Origin: Aegilops tauschii subsp. strangulata
Taxonomy: Eukaryota > Streptophyta > Magnoliopsida > Poales > Poaceae
Length of the DNA: 64,000 nt
NCBI RefSeq assembly: GCF_002575655.3
Contig: NC_053039.3
Coordinates: forward strand, 374,705,633-374,769,632
Direction: 5' to 3'
Part shown: positions 43,496 to 55,943 of the stretch, piece by piece
Numbering within the stretch: position 1 is the first letter of the stretch
Layout of the letters: each line of letters begins with the position of its first letter
Notes under the pieces: generated by a model
Databases searched by the model: none
Told to the model about the DNA's origin: nothing
Seen by the model: only the letters and a program-made list of their open reading frames with translations
Made by a program: the position numbers and the translations under genes

Positions 43496-44451
43496 AGCAT
43501 CCCCAAGCTTAATTCTTGCTCGTCCTCGAGTAGGTAAATGATAAAAACAGAATTTTTGATCTGGAATGCTACCTAACATATTTATCCATGTAATTTTCTT
43601 TATTGTGGCATGAATGTTCAGATCCATAAGATTCAAAACAAAAGTTTAATATTGACATAAAAAGATAATACTTCAAGCATACTAACAAAGCAATCATGTC
43701 TTCTCAACATAATATGGCCAAAGAAAGTTATCCCTACAAAATCATATAGTCTGGCTATGCTCCATCTTCATCACACAAAATATTCAAATCAAGCACAACC
43801 CTGATGAAAAGCCAATCAATTGTTTCATACTTTTGATGTTCTCAAACTTTTTCAACTTTCACGCAATACATGAGCGTGAGCCATGGATATAAGACTATAG
43901 GTGGAATAGAATATGGTGGTTGTGGAGAAGACAAAAAGAAGGAGATAGTCTCACATCAACTAGGCGTATCAACGGGCTATGGAGATGCCCATCAATAGAT
44001 ATCAATGTGAGTGAGTAGGATTGCCATGCAACGGATGCACTGGAGCTATAAGTTTATGAAAGTTCAAAAAGAAACTAAGTGGGTGCGCATGCAACTTGCT
44101 TGCTCATGAAGACCTAGGGCAACTTGAGGAAGCCCATCGTTGGAATATAGCCAAGTTCTATAATGAAAATTTCCCACTAGTATATGAAAGTGACAACATA
44201 GGAGACTCTCTATCATGAAGATCATGGTGCTACTTTGAAGCACAAGTGTGGAAAAAGGATAGTAACATTGCCCCTTCTCTCTTTTCTCTCATTTTTTGTG
44301 GGCTTCTTTGGCCTCTTTTATTTTTTTTAAAGTTCGGAGACTCATCCCGACTTGTGGGGGAATCATAGCTTCCATCATCCTTTCCTCACATGGGATAATG
44401 CTCTACTAATGATGATCATCACACTTTTATTTACTTACAACTCAAGATTAC
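43496..44451 (-). other. Element C interior, part 1 (non-coding)
   Basis: It begins with AGCATCCCCAAGCTTAATTC (polypurine region on minus). Collinear with 22,484 onward in A, with small indels. It ends at the ATTAC duplication (44,447-44,451) of the Angela LTR. Confidence 0.7.
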
Positions 44452-46154
44452 TGTTGGGAATCGTAGCATAATTTTAAAATTTTCCTACGCTCACCAAGAT
44501 GCATCTATGGAGTATACTAGCAACGAGGGGAAGGGAGTGCATCTACATACCCTTGTAGATCGCGAGCGGAAGCGTTCCAATGAACGTGGATGACGGAGTC
44601 GTACTCGCCGTGATCCAAATCACCGATGACCGAGTGCCGAACGGACGGCACCTCCGTGTTCAACACACGTACGGTGCAGCGACGCCTCCTCCTTCTTGAT
44701 CCAGGAAGGGGGAAGGAGAGGTTGATGGAGATCCAGCAGCACGACGGCGTGGTGGTGGATGTAGCGGGATGCCGGCAGGGCTTCGCCGAGCATGTACGAG
44801 AGAGAGAGGTGTTGCAGGGGAGAGGGAGGCGCCCAAGGCTATGTCCTGCTGCCCTCCCTCCCCCCCCCCCCTTTATATAGGCCCCCTGGGAGGGGGGGCG
44901 CAGCCAGATCCCATCTAGGGTGGGGGGCGGCGGCCAAGGGGGTGCCTTGCCCCCCAAGGCAAGTGGGAAGCCCCCCACCCTAGGGTTCCCAACCCTAGGC
45001 GCATGGGGAAAGGCCCATGGGGGGGCGCCCAGCCCACTAGGGGCTGGTTCCCTTCCCACTTCAGCCCATGGGGCCCTCCGGGATAGGTAGCCCCACCCGG
45101 TGGACCCCCGGGAACCTTCCGGTGGTCCCGGTACAATACCGGTAACTTTCCTGGTGGCCGAAACTTGACTTCCTATATATAATTCTTCACCTCCGGACCA
45201 TTCCGGAACCTCTCGTGACATCCGGGATCTCATCCAGGACTCCGAACAACTTTCGGGTTTCCGCATACACATATCTCTACAACCCTAGCGTCACCGAACC
45301 TTAAGTGTGTAGACCCTACGGGTTCGGGAGACATGCAGACATGACCGAGACGCCTCTCCGGTCAATAACCAACAGCGGGATCTGGATACCCATGTTGGCT
45401 CCCACATGTTCCATGATGATCTCATCGGATGAACCACGGTGTCGAGGATTCAATCAATCCCGTATGCAATTCCCTTTGTCAATCGGTATGTTACTTGCCC
45501 GAGATTCGATCGTCGGTATCCCAATACCTTGTTCAATCTCGTTACCGGCAAGTCTCTTTACTCGTACCGCAATGCATGATCCCGTGACTAACGCCTTAGT
45601 CACATAGAGCTCATTATGATGATGCATTACCGAGTGGGCCCAGAGATACCTCTCCGTCACACGGAGTGACAAATCCCAGTCTCGATCCGTGCCAACCCAA
45701 CAGACACTTTCGGAGATACCCGTAGTGCACCTTTATAGTCACCCAGTTACGTTGTGATGTTTGGCACACCCAAAGCACTCCTACGGTATCCGGGAGTTGC
45801 ACGATCTCATGGTCTAAGGAAAAGATACTTGACATTGGAAAAGCTCTAGCAAACGAAACTACACGGTCTTTTATGCTATGCTTAGGATTGGGTCTTGTCC
45901 ATCACATCATTCTCCTAATGATGTGATCCCGTTATCAATGACATCCAATGTCCATAGTCAGGAAACCATGACTATCTGTTGATCAACGAGCTAGTCAACT
46001 AGAGGCTTACTAGGGACACATTGTGGTCTATGTATTCACACATGTATTACGATTTTCGGACAATACAATTATAGCATGAACAATAGACAATTACCATGAA
46101 CAAAGAAATATAATAATAACCATTTATTATTGCATCTAGGGCATATTTCCAACA
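44452..46154 (-). mobile_element. Solo LTR of a BARE1/Angela/WIS-type Ty1/copia element (1,703 bp)
   Basis: It runs TGTTGGGAATCG...GGGCATATTTCCAACA with perfect ATTAC duplications (44,447-44,451 and 46,155-46,159) and no internal domain, so it is an LTR-LTR recombination product. On the minus strand it opens TGTTGGAAATATGCCC, the known signature of this family. The 251-residue minus frame inside is not credible as a gene. Confidence 0.95.
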
Positions 46155-47948
46155 ATTACAACTCGATACTTAAAACAAAATATGACTCTATATGAATGCC
46201 TCTGGCGGTGTACCGAGATGTGCAATGACTCAAGAGCGACATGTATAAAAAAAATGAAGAATGGTGGCTTTGCCACAAATACGATGTCAACTACATGATC
46301 ATGCAAAGCAATATGACAATGATGGAACGTGTCATAATAAACAGAACAGTGGAAAGTTGCATGGCAATATATCACGGAATGGTTATGGAAATGCCATAAT
46401 AGGTGGGTATGGTGGCTGTTTTGAGGAAGGTATATTGTGGGTGTATGGTACCGTCAAAATTTGTGCGGTACTAGAGAGGCTAGCAATGGTGGAAGGGTGA
46501 GAGTGCGTATAATCCATGGACTCAACATTAGTCATAAAGAACTCACATACTTATTGAAAAATCTATTAGTTATTGAAACAAAGTACTACACGCATGCTCC
46601 TAGGGGGATAGATTGGTAGGAAAAGACTATCACTCGTCCCCGACCGCCACTCATAAGGAAGACAATCACTAAATAAATCATGATCTGACTTCATCACATA
46701 ATGGTTCACCATACGTGCATGCTACGGGAATCGCAAACTATAACACAAGTATTTCTACAATCCACAATTACTCACTAGCATGACTCTAATATCACCATCC
46801 TCATATCTCAAAACAATCTCAAGGAATCAAACTTCTCATAGTATTCAATGCACTTTATGTGAATTTTTTTGTTATATCCCTCTTGGATGCCTATCATACT
46901 AGGACTAAATTCATAACCAAAGAAAATTACCATGCTATTTAGAATAACTCTCAAAATAATATAAGTGAAGCATGAGAGTTCAATAATTTCTATAAAATAA
47001 AACAACCGCCGTGCTCTAAAAAGATATAAGTGGAGCACTAGAGCAAAATTGCCTAGCTCAAAAGATATAAGTGAAGCACATAGAGTATTCTAATAAATCA
47101 CGATTCATGTGTGTCCCTCTCAAAAGGTGTGTATAGCAAGGATGATTGTGGAAAACTAAAAAAGCAAAGACTCAAATCATACAAGACGCTTCAAGCAAAA
47201 CACATATCGTGTGGTGCATAAAAATATAGCCTCAAGTAAAGTTACCGATAGACGAAGATGAAAGAGGGGATGCCTTCTGGGGCATCCCCAAGCTTAGGCT
47301 CTTGGTTGTCCTTGAGTACTACCTTGGGGTGCCTTGGGCATCCCCAAGCTTAGTCTCTTGCCACTCCTTATTCCATAGTCCATCAAATCCTTACCCAAAA
47401 CTTGAAAACTTCACAACACAAAACTCAACATAAAATCTCATGAGATCCGTTAGTATAAGAAAATAAATCACCACTTATGGTACTGTTGTGAACTCGTTGT
47501 TTATTTATATTGGTGTAATATCTACTGTATTCCAACTTTTCCATGGTTCATACCCCCCCGATACTACCCATAGATTCATTAAAATAAGCAAACAACACAA
47601 AGAAAACAGAATCTGTCAAAAACAGAACAGTGTGTAGTAATCTGTAACTCCCGAATACTTCTGTAACTTCAAAAATTCTGAAAAATGGGGACAACAAAGG
47701 CAATTTGTATCTTAATCTTCTTCAAAATGAATCATTATTTTATCACACGTCTGTTAAAAATGAGAATTATATTACTGAGCGCAAAATTTTATGTTTTTCA
47801 GCAACATCAAATCAACTATCACCGTAAGCTATCCCAAAGGTCCTACTTGGCACAAACACTAATTAAACCACAAAAACACATCTAACCAGAGGCTAGATGA
47901 ATTATTTATTGCAAAACCGAACCTAAAAATCAAGAACAAAAATAAAAT
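46155..47948 (-). other. Element C interior, part 2 (non-coding)
   Basis: It resumes with ACAACTCGATACTT, collinear with about 23,400 onward in A. Polypurine-like GGCATCCCCAAGCTTAGGCT copies lie at 47,281 and about 47,338. Confidence 0.7.
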
Positions 47949-47960
47949 TGGGTTGCCTCC
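47949..47960 (-). other. Half of the conserved stem-loop of element C, split by element D
   Basis: TTGGGTTGCCTCC at about 47,948-47,960 continues as CCTCCCAACAAGCGCT at 55,890. Element D inserted inside the loop and duplicated CCTCC. Confidence 0.75.
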
Positions 47961-49554
47961 TCATACGTCTCCAACGTATCTATAATTTTTGATTGTTCCA
48001 TGTTGTTATATTATCAATCTTGGATGTTTTATAATCATTTTATATCATTTTTTGGTACTAACCTATTGACATAGTGCCAAGTGCCAGTTGCTGTTTTCTG
48101 CATGTTTTTTACATCGTAGGAAATAAATACCAAACGGAGTCCAAATGCAACAAAACTTTACAGAGATTTTTTATGGACAAGAAGACACCCAATGGGCGAA
48201 GGCTGCGCCTGGGGGTGCTCCGAGGCGAGCGCAACCCACCAGGGCGCGCCAGGAGGCCCAGGCGCGCCCTGGTGGGTTGTGCCCACCTCGCGTGCCCCCC
48301 GGACCGCTTCTTTACTCTATAAATACCCTAGTATTCCAAAAACCCTAGGGGAGTCGACGAAAATCAATTCCAGCCACCGCAGAGTCCAGAACCACCAGAT
48401 CCAATCTAGACACCATCACGGAGGGGTTCACCACTTCCATTGGTGCCTCTCCGGTGATGCATGAGTAGTTCTTTGTATAAGACCTTCGGGTCCATAGTAA
48501 CTAGATGGCTTTCTCTCTCTCTCTCGCTGAATTCTCAATACAATGGTCTCTTCGAGATCCATATGATGTAACTCTTTTTGCGTTGTGTTTGTTGGGATCG
48601 GATGAACTTTGAGTTTATGATCAGATCTACCTTTTCATATCCATGAAAGTTATTTCAGTTTCTTTGATCTCTTTTATGCGTGATTGCTTATAGCCTCGTA
48701 TTTCTTCTCCGATATTTGTTTTTTTGCCAACTTGATCTATTTATCTTGCAATGGAAAGAGGTGCTTTGTAGTGGGTTCGATCTTACGGTGCTTGATCCCA
48801 GTGCCAGAAGGGGAACCGACACGTATGTATCGTTGCTACTAAGGATAAAACAATGGGGTCTATCTCTACATAGATAGATCTTGTCTACACCATGTCATCA
48901 TTCTTATTGCATTACTCTGTTTCTCCATAAACTCAATACACTAGATGCATGCTGGATATCGGTCGATGTGTGGAGTAATAGTAGTAGATGCAGGCAGGAG
49001 TCGGTCTACTAATCTTGGACGTGATGCCTATATAATGATCATTGCATGTATATCGTCATGATTATTTGAAGTTCTATCAATTGCCCAACAGTAATTTGTT
49101 CACCCACGTGACCCACCGTTTGCTATTTTTCTCGAGAGAAGCCACTACTGAAACCTATGGCCCCCGGGTCTCTTTCTCATATTATTTGCATTTGCGATCT
49201 ACTTTTCCTTTGCTTTTATTTTCAGATCTATTGAACCAAAAATACAAAATTACCTTGCTGCATTTTATTGTCATTTACTTTATTTGGCGTTCGATCTATC
49301 AATCTACTACAATTTATCTCACGTCCGCTTGCCTATCTTGAGGCGCCGCTACCCGAAAGGGATTGACAACCCCTTTTACACGTCGGGTTGCGAGTATTTG
49401 TTATTTGTGTGCAGGGGCTGTTTACGTTGTGTTGCTTGGTTCTCCTACTGGTTCGATAGCCTTGGTCTCATAACTGAGGGAAATACCTACCGCCGTTGTG
49501 CTGCATCATCCCTTCCTCTTTGGGGAAATACCGACGTAGCTTCAAGCCGCATCA
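47961..49554 (+). repeat. Element D 5' LTR (1,594 bp)
   Basis: TCATACGTCTCC (TG mutated to TC) to AAGCCGCATCA. TATA box TCTATAAATA at 48,317. A 19-bp perfect hairpin lies at 48,232-48,279 upstream of it. Confidence 0.9.
48232..48279. other. Perfect 19-bp GC-rich hairpin upstream of the LTR TATA box
   Basis: CAACCCACCAGGGCGCGCC (48,232-48,250) pairs exactly with 48,261-48,279 around a 10-nt loop, 37 bp upstream of TCTATAAATA. It is repeated in the 3' LTR at 54,577-54,624 with one mismatch. Confidence 0.9.
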
Positions 49555-49771
49555 AAAGGAATTTCTAGCGCCGTTGCCGGGGAGGATCTTCAACATATAC
49601 CACGTTCCTAATCACAAATCTCATCTCCTCTCAATTTACATTATTTTCCATTTGCCTCTCGTTTTCCTCTCCCCCACTTCACAAAAATTTGCCGTTTTAT
49701 TCGCCCCTCTTTTTCGTTCGCCGTTTCCTTGCCGGATCTGTTTTTGAGTGCAATCTTGTTGTGCAGTCATC

Positions 49772-50990
49772 ATGACTCAAGAGAACACCAAGTTGTGTGA
49801 TTTCTCAAATACCAACAACAATGATTTTATTGGCACTCCGATTGCTCCTCCCGCCACTAGTGCGGAGTCTTGTGATATTAATACTGCTTTGCTGAATCTT
49901 GTTATGAAAGATCAATTTTCCGGTACTCCTAATGAGGATGCCGCATCCCATCTTAATACCTTCATGGAATTATGCGGTATGTAAAAGAAATAAGATGTGG
50001 ACAATGGTGTTGTGAAGATGAAATTATTTCCGTTTTCTTTGTCTGATTCTGGAAAAATTGGGTTCTCTTCTTTGCCTCGCAATAGTATCGATTCTTGGAA
50101 TAAGTGCAAAGATGCTTTTATCACTAAGTATTTTCCACCCGCAAAAAATATTTCCCTTAGAACCCAGATAATGAATTTCAAGCAACTTGAACATGAGCAT
50201 GTTGCACAATCTTGGGAAAGGATGAAAATGATGCTAAGGAATTGCCCAACTCATGGGTTAAATCTTTGGATGATCATACAGAATTTTTATGCGGGGTTGA
50301 ATTTTGTCTCTCGCAATCTTTTAGATTCCGCCACGAGTGGTACTTTTATGGAAATTACTTTGGGTGAAGCCACCAAATTTCTTGATAATATCATGGCAAA
50401 TTATTCACAATGGCATACCGAAAGAGCTCCTACTAGTAAAAAAGTTAATTTGGTTAAAGAAATTTCTTCTTTGAGTGAAAAAGTTGGTGCTCTTATGAAA
50501 TTGGTTGCTAGTAAAAGTTCTCCTATTGAATTTAATGATATGCCTTTGTCTACTTTGATTGAGCAAAATAGTGATGCCATAGATGTGAGTTTTATCTCTC
50601 GAAATAATTTCAATAACAATTCTTATAGAGGTAATTTTAATCATTTGCTTTTTCCTAGTAATTCCTCTAATAATTATGGTAAAATCCTATGGAAATCCTT
50701 CTTATAATAATAATAATAGGAACACCTCTGATCTTCAGAATAATATTAAAGAATTTATCAACACGCAAAAAGTTTTCAACACTACCATAGAAGAAAAGTT
50801 GAATAAGATTGATGATTTGTCTAGAAGTGTTGATAGAATTTCTCATGATGTGGAAAATCTCAAGATGAAAATTTTTGTGCCCGAAGTATATGAATCAATT
50901 AAAGCTCTCTATGTTTCTATGGATGAAAGTAAGAAAAGAACCGCTATGCTTAGAGCTAAAAGAGAATTTTTAGAAAAAAGCGTTTTCTAG
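49772..50990 (+). pseudogene. Gag of element D, interrupted
   Basis: It starts at ATG 49,772 after the family leader. The first 70 codons stop at TAA 49,982, with a second in-frame TAA a few codons on. The same frame then continues from 49,997 to 50,707 with a recognisable Retrotrans_gag region: LFPFSL, SSLPRNSIDSWNKCKDAFI, KYFPPAK, SWERMKMMLRNCP, FYAGL. A frameshift near 50,680 moves to the 50,676-50,990 frame, a charged helical segment. Another at an A-run near 50,980 precedes the protease frame. No zinc knuckle is obvious. The order matches Athila gag. The product would be the capsid precursor; this copy cannot make it intact. Confidence 0.75.
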
Positions 50991-51024
50991 TGATTACTTT
51001 CGCAAGAGTGATGAAGATCTTAAA

Positions 51025-51858
51025 ATGATTGGTGTTTCTCCTATTGATTCCTTGATTAGTAAAATTAAAATTGATGAGAAAGGGATTGGAGAAGAGTCAA
51101 CTTTAGCTAGAAGGCGTCCCGATAATTCGGAGGGTGAAAATCTTGTTGAGAAAATCAATGGAAGTGGGTTTGGAGAGGTGAAAACTTTAACTAGTGATGT
51201 GCCCACTCTTTTGGATTACAAAGACTTTAATTATGATAGTTGCTCTTTAATTGATTGTATTTCTTTGTTGCAATCCATGATAAATTCACCCCATGCTTAT
51301 GAACAAAATAAAGCTTTTACTAAACATATTGTTGATGCTATGATGAAAGCTTTAGAAGAAAAGTTGGAATTAGAAGTTTCAATTCCTAGAAAATTACATG
51401 ATGAATGGGAACCTACTATCAAAGTCAAGATTAAAAATTATGAGTGTTTTGCTTTATGTGACTTGGGTGCTAGTGTTTCTACAATTCCGAAATCTTTATG
51501 TGATGTGCTTGGTCTTACCGATATTGAATCATGTTCTTTGAATTTGCACTTGGCGGATTCTACTATTAAAAAGCATATGGGAAAAACTAATGATGTTCTT
51601 ATTCTTGCAAATAGGAATTATGTGCCCATAGATTTTATTGTTCTTGATATTGAAAGCAATCCAACTTGTCCAATTATTCTTGGTAGACCGTTTTTACGCA
51701 CTATTGGTGCCGTGATTGATATGAAAGAGGGCAATATTAAGTTCCAATTTACTTTGAGGAAGAGTATGGAACACTTTCCTAGAACAAGAATTAGGCCACC
51801 ATATGAATCAATCATGAGGGCATCTTATGGATCTCGAAACAAAGATGACAAAACATAG
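51025..51858 (+). CDS. Retropepsin-like aspartyl protease domain protein of element D (277 aa)
   Basis: The long open frame follows the gag remnant. The N-terminal part is a charged linker. At about residues 150-160 is the catalytic-type motif LCDLGASVSTIP (D-L-G where retroviral enzymes usually have D-T/S-G). Further on, CPIILGRPFLRTIGAVID matches the conserved second half of plant retropepsins (ILGRPFL). It ends NKDDKT. It would process the gag precursor. Normally it is part of a gag-protease polyprotein; here upstream frameshifts disconnect it and no pol follows. The protease frame itself is intact. Confidence 0.75.
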   Translation: MIGVSPIDSLISKIKIDEKGIGEESTLARRRPDNSEGENLVEKINGSGFGEVKTLTSDVPTLLDYKDFNYDSCSLIDCISLLQSMINSPHAYEQNKAFTKHIVDAMMKALEEKLELEVSIPRKLHDEWEPTIKVKIKNYECFALCDLGASVSTIPKSLCDVLGLTDIESCSLNLHLADSTIKKHMGKTNDVLILANRNYVPIDFIVLDIESNPTCPIILGRPFLRTIGAVIDMKEGNIKFQFTLRKSMEHFPRTRIRPPYESIMRASYGSRNKDDKT

Positions 51859-51870
51859 ATCCTTGCATTA

Positions 51871-51912
51871 TGCCTAGCTAAGAACTATAGCGCTTGTTGG
51901 GAGGCAACCCAA
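51871..51912 (+). other. Conserved post-ORF stem-loop motif (element D)
   Basis: TGCCTAGCTAAGAACTATAG continues to CGCTTGTTGGGAGGCAACCC just after the protease stop. TTGGG/CCCAA stem. Confidence 0.7.
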
Positions 51913-54294
51913 TGAATAAAATTTATTTTTGCTTTTTGCTTTCTGTTCTTGAGTGTTAGCACAATTATGATACTGTCATGATTGTGTTTTTTTTGTTTTA
52001 ATTAGTGTTTGTGCCAAGTAAAGCCTTTAGGATCTTCTTGGGTGATAGTTGTTTGATCCTACAGAAAAACAGAAACTTTTGCACTCGCGAAAACAATTCT
52101 TATTTTTTACCAGAGCATGATAAAATACCAATTCTTTTCTAAGAAGATTAACATACAAATTGCTCAGGTCGTCCTAATTTTTTAGAATTTTTGGAGTTTC
52201 AGAAGTATTCGAAATAGTCAGATTGCTACAGACTGTTTTGTTTTTGACAGATTCTGTTTTCTTTGCGTTGTGTGCTTGTTTTGATGGCTCTATGGTTTTC
52301 TTGGATGAGTTTTTGCCATAGAAAAGTTGGGATATAGTAGATATAATGCAAAAACAAAATATGAATTGGTTTCCTATAGTACTTATAGTAGTGATTTGTT
52401 TTCTTATACTAACGGATCTCACAAAGGTTTTGTTGAGTTTTGTGTGATTGAAGTTTTCAAGTTTTGGGTTATCTTACGATGGATGAAGGAAAAGGAGTAA
52501 GAAGAGCCTAAGCTTGGGGATGCCCTGGCATCCCAAGCTATTATCCAAAAGAGAGCAAGCAACTAAGCTTGGGGATGCCCCGAGTGGCATCCCCTCTTTC
52601 TTGTAACGACCATCGGTATTTTACTCGAAGCTATATTTTTATTCGTCACATGCTATGTCTTTTGCTTGGAGCGTCTTGTATCCTTGCTGGACACTCCTAT
52701 TTGAGAGAGACAAAATTATGTCATGACTTGTTAGAATTTCTCTCTATGCTTCACATAAATTTTTATGAGCTATGGACTTGCTCTAGTGCTTCACTTATAT
52801 CTTTTTGAGCACGGTGTGCTTTAGTATTTTGAAGAAATGCTCTCTTGCTTCACTTAGATTTATTTGAGAGTTAGTAAAATTTTCAAGAAATTATCTCTTG
52901 CTTCACTTAAATTAATTTGAGAAAAAGAAAAATTATGCTCATGATCTTCACTTATATTTGTTTGAGCTTGTCAAAAGCAGCATATGAAAATTAGTTACAA
53001 AGTGATAGATATCCAAGAAGGATATAATAAAACCTTTCATGAAGATCATTGGACAAAATAAACCTGATTCTTAGTAATAGTTTTGAGATATGATGATGTG
53101 ATATGTGAGTCATCTTGATGAGTAATTATGCTTTTGTAAGAATATTGGTGTTAAGGTTTGTGATTCCCTATGCAAGCACAAAAGTCAACAATTATGCAAT
53201 GAAATTATATCCTACTTGTGGTGCATTATTCGGTGTTAATTATGCTTAATGCTCACTTATGAGATTATTCGTTTCTTAGTTGGTCGCTTCTCAATCTTTT
53301 GCTAGCCTTCATTTTGCACTAAGTATGATCACTACTTGTGCATCCAAAAACCGTTAAACCAGTTTTGCCACATGAGTCCACTATATCTACCTATTTGCGG
53401 TATTCTTTTGCCGTTCTAAGCAAATTTGTATGTGCTATCACTAATTTTCAAAATAAACTTCTCTTTTGTGTGTTCGTACCGCTCGCGGAGCGGTGAGGGG
53501 TGGCTAATATTTTCCATGCTAGATGTATTATTCTCATGATGAGTGTTTATTCACTTGTCATTGCACGAGAGTAAGGCAAAGGTATTATGGATGCCCAGTC
53601 CCAAAATGAGAAATGAATTTACTTTATGTTGTCAAATAATAAATTCCTGGGAAAGTGTTGGTATGGAGGGCAACCGTGGATACGGCTAGCCATGGAAAGT
53701 GAAAGTATGGTTGAAAAAAGAATAAACTTTATTTTTTGTTTGGGAACTGCCTGTGATATATCTAGCATGGAAAGTGTTGGGAACTCTAAGTCTTTTTAGT
53801 TGGTGGGAAGGATACACCTCCCAAAATGTTTTTATCTCTAAGTTTTTCGCTTTGGGCTCTCGCACCTCTACAAATCCCTACTTCCCTCTGCGAGGGGCCT
53901 TTCTATACTTTATGCAATTTTTATTTTGAATGTGAGTCTCCATCTTCTCTTATAAAAGCACCAACTAGGAGTCAATATGATCGTAGTACTTGAGTATTGG
54001 GTGCAGCTAATATGCGAGTGTGTTTCATGAATGGATCAATGATTGAGCATGATGGGCTAGGGATAGCTTATTTTAGCATTGATATTTTGAAAGACATGGT
54101 TGCTTGTTGTTATGCTTGAGTATTTAAGTTATCATGTCAAAACTAGACTATTGCTTTGAACAATATAAAAGTCCAAATGTCCATGCTATAAAGAAAAAAA
54201 TATGAGATGACATGTTAGGCAGGATTCCACATCAAAAATTCTGTTTTTATCACTTACCTAGTTGAGGACGACTAGGAGTTAAGCTTGGGGATGC
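51913..54294 (+). other. Element D non-coding interior (3' half)
   Basis: No pol motifs. Polypurine-like AAGCTTGGGGATGCC copies lie at about 52,510 and 52,566, far from the functional one at 54,279. Repeated TTGCTTCACTTA..TTTGAGA words recur between 52,740 and 52,970. Confidence 0.7.
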
Positions 54295-55889
54295 TGATAC
54301 GTCTCCAATGTATCTATAATTTTTTATTGTTCCATGATGTTATATTATCAATCTTGGATGTTTTACAATCATTTTATAGTCATTTTATATCATTTTTTGG
54401 TACTAACCTATTGACATAGTGCCAAGTGTCAGCTGCTGTATTCTGCATGTTTTTTACATCGCAGGAAATCAATACCAAACGGAGTCCAAATGCAACGAAA
54501 CTTCACGGAGATTTATTATGGACCAGAAGACACCCAATGGGCCTAGGCTGCGCCTGGGGGTGCTCCGAGGGGAGCACAACCCACCAGGGCGCGCCAGGAG
54601 GCCCAGGCGCGCTCTGGTGGGTTGTACCCACCTCGGGTGCCCCCCGGACCACCACTTTGCACTATAAATACCCCAATATTCCAGAAACCCTAGGGGAGTC
54701 GACGAAAATCAATTCCAGCCGCCGTAGAGTCCAGAACCACCAGATCCAATCTAGACACCATCACGGAGGGGTTCACCACTTCCATTGGTGCCTCTCCGGT
54801 GATGCGTGAGTAGTTCTTTGTAGACCTTCAGGTCCGTAGTTAGTAGCTAGATGGCTTCCTCTCTCTCGCTGAATTCTCAATACAATGGTCTCTTGGAGAT
54901 CCATATGATGTAACTCTTTTTGCGGTGTGTTTGTTAGGATCGGATGAACTTTGAGTTTATGATCAGATCTATCTTTTATATCCATGAAAGTTATTTCAGT
55001 TTCTTTGATCTCTTTTATGCGTGATTGCTTATAGCCTCGTATTTCTTCTCTGATATTTGGGCTTTGTTTGGCCAACTTGATCTATTTATCTTGCAATGGG
55101 AAGAGGTGCTTTGTAGTGGGTTCGATCTTACGGTGCTTGATCCCAGTGGCAGAAGGGGAACCGACACGTATGTACCGTTGCTATTAAGGATAAAACGATG
55201 GGGTCTATCTCTACATAGATAGATCTTGTCTACATCATATCATCGTTCTTATTGCATTACTCCGTTTCTCCATAAACTCAATACACTCGATGCATGCTGG
55301 ATAGCGGTCGATGTGTGGAGTAATAGTAGTAGATGCAGGCAGGAGTCAGTCTAGTATTCTTGGACGTGATGCCTATATAATGATCATTGACTGGATATCG
55401 TCATGATTATTTGAAGTTCTATCAATTTCCCAACAGTAATTTGTTCACCCACGTTTGCTATTTTTTTCGAGAGAAGTCAATAGTGAAACCTACGGCCCCC
55501 GGGTCTCTTTCTCATATTATTTGCCTTTGCGATCTACTTTTCCTTTGCTTTTATTCTCAGATCTATTAAACCAAAAATACAAAAATACCTTGCTACGTTT
55601 TATTCTCATTTATTTTATTTGGTGTTTGATCTATCAATCTACTACAATTTATCTCACGTCTGTTTGCCTATCTTGAGGTGCCGCTACCCGAAAGGGGTTG
55701 ACAACCCCTTTTACATGTCGAGTTGTGAGTATTTGTTATTTGTGTGCAGGGGCTATTTACGTTGTGTTGCTTGGTTCTCCTACTGGTTCGATAACCTTGG
55801 TCTCCTAACTGAGGGAATTACCTACCGACGTTGTGCTACATCATCCCTTCCTCTTTGGGGAAATACCGATGTAGCTTCAAGCCGCATCA
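54295..55889 (+). repeat. Element D 3' LTR (1,595 bp)
   Basis: TGATACGTCTCCAATG to AAGCCGCATCA. TATA box TATAAATA at 54,663. Hairpin at 54,577-54,624. Confidence 0.9.
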
Positions 55890-55930
55890 CCTCCCAACAA
55901 GCGCTATTGTTTAACGCCCTTAGCTAGGCA
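55890..55930 (-). other. Other half of the conserved stem-loop of element C
   Basis: CCTCCCAACAAGCGCTATTG then CCCTTAGCTAGGCA on plus. Pairs with 47,949-47,960 once element D is discounted. Confidence 0.7.
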
Positions 55931-55943
55931 CAAAAATATAGAT

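Larger units (their letters stand above)
47961..55889 (+). mobile_element. Element D: complete Athila-like non-autonomous retrotransposon (7,929 bp)
   Basis: 5' LTR 47,961-49,554, interior 49,555-54,294, 3' LTR 54,295-55,889, with CCTCC duplications (47,956-47,960 and 55,890-55,894). A primer site with GCGCCGTTGCCGGGGAGG lies at about 49,568, and the polypurine TTAAGCTTGGGGATGC at 54,279. Coding capacity is gag plus aspartyl protease only. The gag frame has stops and frameshifts, so this copy is defective. No reverse transcriptase or integrase is visible in the 2.4 kb after the protease. Confidence 0.9.

Noticed and set aside
44517..45272. 251-aa minus-strand ORF
   Set aside because: It lies wholly within the Angela-type solo LTR, which is non-coding in this family.
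54773..55075. 100-aa minus-strand ORF in element D's 3' LTR
   Set aside because: It is antisense inside an LTR. The equivalent stretch in the 5' LTR does not hold the frame.
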